In this document: positions 15,455-23,008 of the stretch, one piece after another
Position numbering within the stretch: the first letter of the stretch is position 1
How the letters are laid out: each line of letters begins with the position of its first letter
Origin: Chitinophaga filiformis
GTDB lineage: Bacteria > Bacteroidota > Bacteroidia > Chitinophagales > Chitinophagaceae
Direction: 5' to 3'
NCBI RefSeq assembly: GCF_900102545.1
Contig: NZ_FNBN01000003.1
Coordinates: 1,107,461-1,171,460, forward strand
DNA: 64,000 bases
Notes under the pieces: model-generated
Database searches by the model: none
The model's input: the letters and a program-made list of their open reading frames with translations, nothing else
Told to the model about the DNA's origin: nothing
Position numbers and translations under genes: made by a program

Positions 15455-16090
15455 ATGGATATGCAACGGTTTTATCAGATCACATACGCATTTTTAAGTG
15501 GCGGACTTGTTGTTAACAGTGAGTTCGCAACTGATCCCTATAAATTTATGCGTGGCGAGCAGGAGGTTCAAACACCCGTGCTGGTAAATAGAAGCGGCGG
15601 GCATAAATTATACGACGTGATACATGGAAGCGCTGTAGGGGTATTGCTGTTTCATAATCGATTCTTTAAAGCATTGCGAGCGGAGAGGGTTACGGGTTTT
15701 GATTCGTTACCTGCTTCTATTATGGTGAGAGACAAAACTGTTGATGATTACTCATTTCTGGTCGTTAAAGGACGTGCCTACGGTATAGATGACTACAAAG
15801 GTGAGGTGATAGATAAAGGACCAATAGTTCCGGGAGGAGCATCTGTGGTTGTAAAAAGAGGTTTATACTTCGATGAGGGCACCTGGGATGGGTCGGATAT
15901 ATTTTTATTGGATGAAACACTTTTTATTATTGTTACTGAAAAGGTAATGAATATTATAAAAAATCTTGCGATCACGAATTTAACGTGTACAGACACTGAA
16001 ATGGTTGAAAGCGATATTCATCATAATGCCCTCGATCGTCCGGAATTGTTGCAATATTACATGGGTCAATTAAAAAGTAAGCCTCGATAG
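15455..16090 (+). CDS. Candidate immunity protein (DUF1629/Imm11-like)
   Basis: A 211-residue soluble protein. The segment GTWDGSDIFLLDETLFIIVTEKV is characteristic of DUF1629-type immunity proteins, in which a strand with DGSDIF is followed by a helix that begins with a V(T/S)E motif. The N-terminal half is beta-rich. It begins 3 bases after the orphan toxin tail, the usual toxin-immunity order. Immunity proteins bind and neutralise the cognate toxin in the cytoplasm. Family assignment is by pattern only. Confidence 0.6.
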   Translation: MDMQRFYQITYAFLSGGLVVNSEFATDPYKFMRGEQEVQTPVLVNRSGGHKLYDVIHGSAVGVLLFHNRFFKALRAERVTGFDSLPASIMVRDKTVDDYSFLVVKGRAYGIDDYKGEVIDKGPIVPGGASVVVKRGLYFDEGTWDGSDIFLLDETLFIIVTEKVMNIIKNLAITNLTCTDTEMVESDIHHNALDRPELLQYYMGQLKSKPR

Positions 16091-16111
16091 ATTTCATATT
16101 TTATTTTGTAC

Positions 16112-16161
16112 GGCAGGTTTCTTCGCATTACTATGATGCAGTGAGGCGAGAAAGCCCTGCC
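16112..16161. repeat. Imperfect intergenic hairpin
   Basis: GGCAGG (16112-16117) with TTTCTTCGC pairs against GCGAGAAA-GC-CCTGCC (16146-16161) with a small bulge. It separates the two candidate immunity genes. There is no T tract, so it is not a standard terminator. Confidence 0.4.
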
Positions 16162-16189
16162 TTACTTCAAAACCTTACCGAGAGACTGT

Positions 16190-17002
16190 ATGAGACTGGA
16201 AGTATCTTTTACCCTGGGAACTTTCGATGATGCAGGCGATGCCTTCTCCCTGGCCACCAGCTATTTAAAGAAACCTTTGACGGTAATACAGGCACCTATT
16301 TCTTTTCCCAATGGTGTATGGATAGGTCATTACAGTGACATGCAAAAAACGCTCACCGCCGACGGAGATCATTGGTTCTCCTTACACAGTGGTGAGCGGA
16401 TAAGTGACCTTCATGATATAACTTCCGTGAATGGCATATCTTATTGGAGCGATAAAGCTTTTGCTACGGAGCTTATAGCGATGGAAATATTGGACGATTC
16501 ATTCCTGGATCTGGATGCTTTTATTAAAGCAGCAGCCATCCGTAAGTTCAACTTTGGGATGATGTATGATTCGCGGAAAGCATGCTGGCAACGGGAGCAG
16601 TTTGTGTCTACTTTCCATAAATATGGGAAGAGTCTTGAGGGAAGGAAGTTAATTTCCCATCCTTACTGGACAGATAAAGTGGGGTTGACTGTTGATATTA
16701 GAAATAATCCTGGAAGGCATATTCAAACGCATAATATGCGGCTGATGGCTGCACCGGAAATGTGGTTCGGGCCTGGTGCATGGGGTTATTTTGAAGAAAG
16801 CGATGTCTTGGATTTTGATATTGCACTTGAAAAAGAATACGTGGCCCCTGGAACGATCCATATAAAGTTATTTGATATCAATGAGTATGACTATGAAGCT
16901 TTCCATATACTTGATTTACAATGGGAATTTAGGCAATGCACGAAGATGGATGAAATTGAAGAGAAGTTGAATGATCAGCTTCCGTTTTCAATTGTTTATT
17001 GA
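16190..17002 (+). CDS. Hypothetical protein of the immunity-type cluster
   Basis: A 270-residue soluble protein with high aromatic content. Its last 90 residues (HNMRLMAAPEMWFGPGAWGYF ... to the C-terminus) recur in the neighbouring 99-residue protein at 17042, showing local duplication. The N-terminal 180 residues have no recognised pattern. There is no signal peptide. Position among immunity-like genes and next to a partial copy is typical of polymorphic-toxin immunity arrays, but no direct family evidence supports that role. Confidence 0.6.
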   Translation: MRLEVSFTLGTFDDAGDAFSLATSYLKKPLTVIQAPISFPNGVWIGHYSDMQKTLTADGDHWFSLHSGERISDLHDITSVNGISYWSDKAFATELIAMEILDDSFLDLDAFIKAAAIRKFNFGMMYDSRKACWQREQFVSTFHKYGKSLEGRKLISHPYWTDKVGLTVDIRNNPGRHIQTHNMRLMAAPEMWFGPGAWGYFEESDVLDFDIALEKEYVAPGTIHIKLFDINEYDYEAFHILDLQWEFRQCTKMDEIEEKLNDQLPFSIVY

Positions 17003-17041
17003 AGCTATCTTAGGTACTACTGTCCACCGATATCAGAGCCC

Positions 17042-17341
17042 ATGTGTGACGAGTTTCACATTTTGACCTTTAACATGCGTTTGTTTGCAGCTCCAGAGAT
17101 GTGGTGTGGTGCGGGCGCATGGCAATACTTTCGTTTAGACGATCTATTATCATGCACTGTAATTGAAAAAAGCAATAAAATATCGGAGACCTTGTTGTAC
17201 GTTAAATTGTTTGATGCTGACACTGAAGATTACGAGCACGAAGACATCCTGCATCTTCAAAGGAAATTCAGGAGCTGTAGCAAAATGGATGATGTTGAGC
17301 GGTTATTGAATAGTAAATTACCTTTCAAACGGTATTATTAG
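17042..17341 (+). pseudogene. Truncated paralogue of the 16190 gene (C-terminal 90 residues)
   Basis: A 99-residue frame that aligns with residues 180-270 of the previous protein: HILTFNMRLFAAPEMWCGAG against HIQTHNMRLMAAPEMWFGPG, then VKLFDADTEDYE against IKLFDINEYDYE, and both end with KLPF-x-x-xY or QLPF-x-x-xY. The N-terminal 180 residues are missing. Divergence is substantial, so the duplication is old, yet the fragment has stayed open, which suggests it may still make a short protein. Confidence 0.65.
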
Positions 17342-17611
17342 ACATCGAGCGCCTGTTTTCATACTATCGCAGGAGTGATCTATATTACTCCTTTTGCTTA
17401 TTGACACCTTTAATGTTACTAAATAGGATGTTCAGCAACTGTTCAGAAAAGGTCGAACGGATCCAAAAACAACGCTTTATCCAAACCTGACTCATTATGA
17501 ATATAGACCGATATGCAAATAACTCCAATTTTAAAGAAACTCGAACAACTTTTTAATGATCAGTAATCAGTTGTCTATCCGCTCTTACTTACCCACAATA
17601 AAGAATAAATA

Positions 17612-18271
17612 ATGAGCAATCACTTTCAATATTTCCTAAATCAAAAGTTCGATAAGTGGTCTTCCCCTGAAATTAGTGAAGATACACTAAGTATCTGTAA
17701 GCAATGGATTAAAGATGTAGATTATTTTGACTTTCTCTCTTATACAGGAAATGGCGGATTCTTTTGGGGACAGTCCCTTCAAATTTACGATATCAGCGAT
17801 AAAGACAGCTTTAATAACATCTTGTCCGTAAATGCATCACTTGTCAAAGAATATGGTGATCTTTTCAAAGACTTATTTTCTTTTGCTCAGGATATTTTTG
17901 GCGATCAGTTTGTATTTGACAGAAGCAAAGCTGAATTTGCACGTTTTGCTGCTGAATCTGGAGAGCGGGAGACTATGGGAAAAACGTTTTCTGAGTGGCT
18001 GAACATTTTTGCAGCAGATTGGGACTACAATTCCGGGAATGGTTATGAAGAACAATGGAAGGCAGAGCGGGACCTCCCAATTGATCATCGTTTAATCGCC
18101 AATGTACCTTTTGTTGCCGGTGGAGAATTTGCCCTAAGTAACATTATGTCTATAGCGTATCCGAGGCACCACTATCATAATGCTAGTATTGCAAAGCAGC
18201 TTGTGGGCGTCCCGAATGGTACAAAAGTAAAAATTGTTGTGAAGAAAAATAAAGACAATCGTTTTATTTAG
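17612..18271 (+). CDS. Candidate SUKH (SMI1/KNR4-like) immunity-type protein
   Basis: A 219-residue soluble protein. The middle section YFDFLSYTGNGGFFWGQSLQ...YGDLFKDLFSFAQDIFGDQF has the order of SUKH domains: a loop with NGG before a strand, then an acidic helix and a Phe/Gly-rich strand. SUKH proteins are common immunity factors in toxin arrays. It is the fourth gene in a run of unrelated small soluble proteins on the plus strand (15455-18271), which fits an immunity array. Family call by pattern; moderate certainty. Confidence 0.55.
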   Translation: MSNHFQYFLNQKFDKWSSPEISEDTLSICKQWIKDVDYFDFLSYTGNGGFFWGQSLQIYDISDKDSFNNILSVNASLVKEYGDLFKDLFSFAQDIFGDQFVFDRSKAEFARFAAESGERETMGKTFSEWLNIFAADWDYNSGNGYEEQWKAERDLPIDHRLIANVPFVAGGEFALSNIMSIAYPRHHYHNASIAKQLVGVPNGTKVKIVVKKNKDNRFI

Positions 18272-18473
18272 AGGGTAACAAAGAGGCATATTTGTTACTT
18301 CTTTCATTGATCGGCAGTTTCCATAGAACTGTTCAGTATTTCATGATGAACTATGACGTCGCATTCTTTTTATATAGCATATTAAAGTATAAATCATGGT
18401 CTGATAGTAACAAATAAAAGATTACTTCGGGAAATAAAAACATTTCAGAAAGAAACCAGTACGAACTTAAAAA

Positions 18474-18899
18474 ATGACACTAATCGTTAACACTATCTTT
18501 TTGTCACTGGCCTTCTGCCAGCTTACCTTTGCAGGAACAAATCCTGACAAAACGAAAGCATCTATCAGGCAAGATACTTCTAAACCCATTTTATACCTTG
18601 ATACGGACAGGATACCCAAATTTAAAGGAGGCACTGCTGCCCTAAAAAAATACATACAAAAGAACCTTAAATGGCCGAATGAGGGCATTGATTACGAAGG
18701 AACGATTATAGCATCATTGGTCGTAGAAAAAAATGGAAAGATTAGCAATGTGTTCATTGTCCAAAGTGCCTGTCCACCTTGTGAAAGAGAGGCAAAGAAA
18801 TTTGTACTGAACATGCCCGATTGGACCCCCGGCACGGTTAATAACCATGCAGTGAGGACGTTGATCTACTTACCACTGGAATTTAAGTTGGTTGAATGA
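18474..18899 (+). CDS. Secreted TonB C-terminal-domain protein
   Basis: A 141-residue protein with an N-terminal signal segment (LIVNTIFLSLAFCQLTFAG) and a TonB C-terminal-like domain from residue 42: PKFKGGTAALKKYIQKNLKW, then GTIIASLVVEKNGKISNVFIVQSA, and APGT-like PDWTPGTVNNHAV before the last strand. The usual N-terminal membrane anchor and proline-rich stalk are absent, so it is an isolated periplasmic domain rather than a working energy transducer. Such domains are widespread in Bacteroidota with unknown partners. Confidence 0.8.
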   Translation: MTLIVNTIFLSLAFCQLTFAGTNPDKTKASIRQDTSKPILYLDTDRIPKFKGGTAALKKYIQKNLKWPNEGIDYEGTIIASLVVEKNGKISNVFIVQSACPPCEREAKKFVLNMPDWTPGTVNNHAVRTLIYLPLEFKLVE

Positions 18900-19126
18900 A
18901 TTTGCAGGGCATTTTGATTGAAAAAGAATATCTATATGAGCGTTACTTCAGTCGTATAAATAATCGAACACTTCTTTGTAACATAGCAGTCGATCGCCTT
19001 TTCTAAGATTTAGGATGGCATTTTCAGAGCAATACAGTGGATAACGTATGGTTGGTACTGGAGAAATCAGATACAGAAAATGAGGATTAAGAATCATGAT
19101 AGTGTAACCATTTTTTTTAGTTTACA
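18900..19126. other. Intergenic, no gene seen
   Basis: This 227-base region leads into a decayed gene. I found no inverted repeat or convincing frame. Confidence 0.35.
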
Positions 19127-19386
19127 ATGAGAAAACTAAATTTTCTACTTTTTTTCTATACAGACTGCAATGTGCTCTATATTTTGCAGCACTGTTAAAG
19201 CTCAAAGTGCTAATCAGACCAAAATCATTGGTGAGTGGTATTGTGTTATGATTTGATCTGATGAAGGCATGACGCAGTTCAGGCCAAAAGATAAGGCAGG
19301 CATACAGTATTACCTATGCTAACAGGGATTTAAATTTCATATATCGAGGGTTTAATTTTTCTGGGATTATAAATGGCTTGAAGGGA
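19127..19386 (+). pseudogene. Decayed secreted-protein gene
   Basis: ATG at 19127 begins MRKLNFLLFF, a signal-peptide start, but the frame breaks within 25 codons. A neighbouring frame then reads STVKAQSANQTKIIGEWYCVM, resembling the post-signal start of lipocalin-like proteins (KIIGEW), and stops again. Later traces (MTQFRPKDKAG) continue to about 19290. At least two frame changes are needed to join these, so it is a pseudogene. Confidence 0.5.
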
Positions 19387-20181
19387 TTATTTTTTGACGC
19401 TACGTGCAAACATGTCAGTCATGATTGCCTGGTCATATGCTCCGCCTCCACCACTGGGGTATTCCTCTGTCTGATGGTGTGCTGTTATATATTGCTGGCT
19501 TATAAATTCTTTCGTTTGAGTACCATTTGGGTATATGGTGAGCAAGTAGGTATCAACATAGTATCCGCCTATTATGGCTCCATCGGGCGCCCTTAATAAG
19601 GGTCCACCTTTTGCATTTTTTTCGCCAGGCCTTCTATTAGAAAGTATGGTCGAATTTCTTGATACTTGCACACCATTCTCATAGAATAGACCGGGATACA
19701 AATCATCGTAATTAATGTCATACCGTTTAATAAATCCTGTAAAACCTGTGATTTGTTTTCTATAATTATTCGATATCAAAAAATCCGTGTTCATATCAAG
19801 GTACGCTATGTCACCAATGATTTCGGTAATGGCTGCATTCATTAACTTATCTCTCAGATAGGTGAAAACTACAAACCTTCTGAAAGTTTGCCCATTTTTT
19901 AGTACTATTGTGTTCAGATTTTCAGTTGGAACCACAAGAAATTCCTTATCCCCCTCTTCGGTTAGAGTATGTGCTTTTTCCCAGTGTAGCGTAAGTATTC
20001 TAAACTTCTCGTCATTTTTTCCGTACTTGCTCCGTTGTGCAATTAGTGCTCTCGCTTCGGTGATTTTTGCATTAATTTCCATATTAGATATTGATGCCAT
20101 ATTTTTATTGCAGCTATATACGGTGGTTAAAATAATGCAAATAAAAAGTAGGTTCACAGACAGTTTGGGTCTAAACTTCAT
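19387..20181 (-). CDS. Putative lipoprotein of unknown function
   Basis: A 264-residue protein with a lipoprotein signal: hydrophobic segment NLLFICIILTTVYSC with the lipid-attachment Cys at 24. The mature part is hydrophilic, with a helical 35-50 segment and later strands; near the C-terminus there is a GGGGAYDQA turn. I do not recognise a domain. It is transcribed against the neighbouring pseudogene. In Bacteroidota such proteins are exported to the periplasmic face or, with an acidic signal after the Cys, to the cell surface; the residues after this Cys (NKNMAS) lack acidic residues, arguing for the periplasm. Confidence 0.7.
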   Translation of the reverse strand: MKFRPKLSVNLLFICIILTTVYSCNKNMASISNMEINAKITEARALIAQRSKYGKNDEKFRILTLHWEKAHTLTEEGDKEFLVVPTENLNTIVLKNGQTFRRFVVFTYLRDKLMNAAITEIIGDIAYLDMNTDFLISNNYRKQITGFTGFIKRYDINYDDLYPGLFYENGVQVSRNSTILSNRRPGEKNAKGGPLLRAPDGAIIGGYYVDTYLLTIYPNGTQTKEFISQQYITAHHQTEEYPSGGGGAYDQAIMTDMFARSVKK

Positions 20182-20539
20182 ATAAGGGGATGTTTATAGA
20201 ACAAATAAATACAAGAAAAATATACAATATTTTTTAGTAGTACAAGTTTAAATAGTTTTGAGTTGAGTGTCAAATTTATATTTCGAAACAAATCAATGTT
20301 TTAGTGCGTCTATAGGAGCTTCAAATGATCCTTGATAAGCGATTGGGAAAAGGGAGTGGATAGGATATTTAACGATTGTTCCAAATAGGTACACATTTTT
20401 GATTCGTATTAGGACCATATCTGAATTAAGGTGGTTTCACACTTCATTTAGATTTCCATTTTTAAAACATAATACCTGTTGTTCATTTTCCTAAAAATTC
20501 GTAATCTCAATCATGATATAACATAAAGTACAGGTACAA
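20182..20539. other. Intergenic, no gene seen
   Basis: This 358-base, A/T-rich region lies between a minus-strand lipoprotein and a plus-strand frameshifted gene. It presumably contains both promoters. No repeat or RNA structure stood out. Confidence 0.35.
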
Positions 20540-21114
20540 ATGAACAATTATTTTAAAACCAGACAACTCTATCCAGCCGAACGACGACTTTTACAAACTT
20601 TGAGAAACCAAAAAGAAAAAGAAGGCAGCCCTAAAATAAAATTCTACCATTATTTTGTAGCGGCACTTTTGGGGTAGTTTTTACATATTTAGCAACTCTG
20701 ACAAAAGATACTTTCTGGGTTCTGCCATTGGGTACAATTGCTGTTTTTGCATTTGCTTTTATTGTATTTACACCCTACGAAACATATAAGCTAAGAAAAA
20801 GGAATGGAAAGTTTTTACAACAAATCACCAGTTTCATTGACAAAGGAACAATTGACACCTGGCTCATAGATGCGAAAAGAATTGCAATTGCAAAAGAATA
20901 TGAAGATGAAGGAGATCTTTTCATGATAGAGTATGATACTGACGAAGTTCTTTATTTATGGGATCACGACTATAGTATGCAAAAGCAATTCCCCTGTCTT
21001 AAATTTGAAATTTATGAGGAGAGCTTTGTTAAGTTACTAGGTAGGCAAATATCTCCTCTAAGTAACCGGATTGATCCAACGAAACAATTCCGCGTTCACA
21101 GTACAAACGTATAG
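20540..21114 (+). pseudogene. Frameshifted small membrane protein
   Basis: The ATG at 20540 opens MNNYFKTRQLYPAERRLLQ and reaches LLG then TAG at 20675. Shifting frame at the GGGG run (20671-20674) gives uninterrupted continuation VVFTYLATLTKDTFWVLPLG and runs to 21114. One missing G restores a protein of about 191 residues with two adjacent membrane helices (about 40-75) and a soluble C-terminal domain. It is either a real frameshift mutation, a phase-variable homopolymer or a sequencing error. Family unknown. Confidence 0.65.
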
Positions 21115-21142
21115 GCAGGTACGTATTTTTCTCTGATTCTTT

Positions 21143-21175
21143 AAACAAAAACGCCAGAGATATAATCTCCGGCGC
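21143..21175 (-). terminator. Intrinsic terminator of the GNAT gene
   Basis: Read on the minus strand, CGCCGGAGAT pairs with ATCTCTGGCG around a short loop, followed by TTTTTGTTT. It sits 40 bases after the stop of the minus-strand acetyltransferase and between convergent genes. Confidence 0.75.
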
Positions 21176-21211
21176 GTAGTCAGCTACCTGGTGCTATTCT
21201 TCCTGTATTTT

Positions 21212-21718
21212 TTACGACCACATCTTCTCGTAAGCCCTCCTTGGAGAACCTCTAAAATAAACTTCTCCGCAGTAGATATATCCGCGTTTCTCCAGGATCT
21301 TCATCATTGCAATATTGTCGAAATTAGTGTCTACTTTGACACTGTAAATATTCTCACTGGCCGCATATTCTTCTATATATTCAAGTATCTTGCCGGATAA
21401 ACCTTTCCCAAGATGATTTTGTGCAACAGCGACTCTATGAACTACCACGAAATCTTCATTTGATAACCATTCCCCTTCGATATCTGCATACGAAGGCTCA
21501 TCGTTGATCAGTACAGCGGCATATCCGATGATAGTACTATCTTCGATCAATACAAAACCAACCCCGGTTTCAATATCTTTCCGTACGACATCCGGATTGG
21601 GATATCCGTCCTGCCACTGTTTACTTCCATCTTCTTTTCTGCGAATGATGGCCTGTTCCAGGATCTCCCATATCCTGGATTGTTCTGTTACAAGAGCTTT
21701 CCTAAACTCGAATGCCAT
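21212..21718 (-). CDS. GNAT family N-acetyltransferase
   Basis: A 168-residue GCN5-related acetyltransferase from the ATG at 21718 (MAFEFRKALVTEQSRIWEIL). The acetyl-CoA-binding motif A is visible as VVHRVAVAQNHLGKGLSGKILEYIEEYA (Q/R-x-x-G-x-G/A pattern as QNHLGKG), followed by motif B IYSVKVDTNFDNIAMMKILEKRGY. An upstream extension to 21934 is open but crosses the LysR start and lacks coding character. Substrate unknown. It is divergent from the LysR gene with a 160-base shared upstream region. Confidence 0.88.
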   Translation of the reverse strand: MAFEFRKALVTEQSRIWEILEQAIIRRKEDGSKQWQDGYPNPDVVRKDIETGVGFVLIEDSTIIGYAAVLINDEPSYADIEGEWLSNEDFVVVHRVAVAQNHLGKGLSGKILEYIEEYAASENIYSVKVDTNFDNIAMMKILEKRGYIYCGEVYFRGSPRRAYEKMWS

Positions 21719-21878
21719 TTTAGTCTGTTTAATTGTAATACAATGTAATATGATCTTCTGATTATGTTCTTTCTTTTGGCATAAAAAGGGTTCATATTTC
21801 CTGACACAAAGTTTAAAGAAATGTCTACATTGGCAAAACTGTATTTTTCGATGCAGTCCATCGATAAAACCGATTGTC

Positions 21879-22745
21879 ATGGAATTGAGACAACTGAAAT
21901 ATTTTTTAAAAGCAAAGGAGCTGTTGAACTTCACGGAAGCGGCTCAGAGTTTGCATATCAGTCAGAGTACATTATCCCAGCAGATAAAGCAGCTTGAGAT
22001 AGAATTAGGAACACCTTTGTTTAACCGGGTAGGCAACCGGGTCATGCTTACCGAGGCTGGTCAATTGTTTGCGGACTATGCATCCCAATGTATAAAAAAA
22101 GCAAATGACGGCCTGTTGCTGATAGAAGATTTAAATGAGCTTAATACAGGAACTATCTTTATCGGCGTCAGCTACGGACTGCGGAATATCTTTACGCAGG
22201 CTTTGATACGCTTTACAAATCAATTCCCGGCAATTAAGGCGAGAATTGTTTACGGAGTATCAGACGGATTAATAGGAATGCTGGAGCGATTCGAACTTGA
22301 CATGATATTGATATTCAAAGATTTTAGTCTTTCTCAACAATTTGAAACGGAGGAATTGTTTCGTTCTCCAATGCGACTGATCACGTCAGCGAAATCGGGC
22401 ATATCACATATACCTTCCGTTACTTTGAAAGAAATCACACGACTTCCCCTGGTATTGGCAACGCAGGGCAATAACACCAAACATTTTGTTCGCGAAATGT
22501 TTAAAGGTCAGGTGCCCGAATTTGCTATCGAAGTAAATGATATTCCTACCATGTTGGACCTGGTGCGGACAGGGAACTGGCATACGATTCATATTGAAAC
22601 GGTTGCGCCGGAGAAGGAGTTTGTTGCTATATCCATTAAGGAAAAAAATGTGATGCGGGCTGTTACAATTGTTTCACTGAGAGATGCATATGAAAAGAGT
22701 GCAGTAAAACGACTTCGGATGATGTTGAAGGAGGTGAAGATATAG
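21879..22745 (+). CDS. LysR family transcriptional regulator
   Basis: A 288-residue LysR-type regulator. Residues 1-60 form the winged helix (LKYFLKAKELLNFTEAAQSL, then STLSQQIKQLEIELGTPLFN), and residues 90-288 form the periplasmic-binding-like effector domain (TGTIFIGVSYGLRN). LysR proteins usually control a divergent neighbour; here that is the GNAT gene at 21718, so regulation of it is plausible. The stop at 22745 abuts the remnant of an ArsR gene on the other strand. Confidence 0.9.
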   Translation: MELRQLKYFLKAKELLNFTEAAQSLHISQSTLSQQIKQLEIELGTPLFNRVGNRVMLTEAGQLFADYASQCIKKANDGLLLIEDLNELNTGTIFIGVSYGLRNIFTQALIRFTNQFPAIKARIVYGVSDGLIGMLERFELDMILIFKDFSLSQQFETEELFRSPMRLITSAKSGISHIPSVTLKEITRLPLVLATQGNNTKHFVREMFKGQVPEFAIEVNDIPTMLDLVRTGNWHTIHIETVAPEKEFVAISIKEKNVMRAVTIVSLRDAYEKSAVKRLRMMLKEVKI

Positions 22746-22754
22746 GAGGACAAT

Positions 22755-22886
22755 GAAGTTGGCCGCTATTACGCCTATCGTCAAGGACTGCGAAGCCACT
22801 AATAACAGGATGGCCCGTCTGGTAGGGTCTGCTATCCCCTGAAATACATCACGTCTTAGGTTTAGTATATCGTCATTTGGCCCCAC
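22755..22886 (-). pseudogene. ArsR family regulator remnant (N-terminal part)
   Basis: On the minus strand, a GTG at 22886 opens 44 residues that match the start of ArsR-type repressors: NLRRDVFQGIADPTRRAILL, then LVASQSLTIGVIAANF. The similarity stops at about 22755, exactly where the end of the LysR gene begins, and the frame then reads unrelated residues. The recognition helix and the rest of the domain are missing, so the gene was truncated by a rearrangement. Confidence 0.75.
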
Positions 22887-22917
22887 AAACTATTTTTTGA
22901 AAAACGCGAAGAAAGAA

Positions 22918-22950
22918 TGGCGGATGTCATTGCCACAGGTGTCTAATAAA
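22918..22950 (+). promoter_or_regulatory. Predicted ECF-sigma promoter P1 (lectin lipoprotein)
   Basis: TGGCGG (22918-22923), 13 bases, AGGTGTC (22937-22943), then TAATAAA. This is one of four sites in the locus with the same two boxes at the same spacing. It lies 65 bases upstream of the ATG at 23009. Confidence 0.75.
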
Positions 22951-23008
22951 GTGGAGAGCGCCTATACACTTGTTATCAACCTCATACTTAACCTTTAAAA
23001 TCCACTTT

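Noticed and set aside
17512..17565. Short frame MQITPILKKLEQLFNDQ before the SUKH-like gene
   Set aside because: Seventeen residues only; it could be debris of an immunity gene but cannot be supported.
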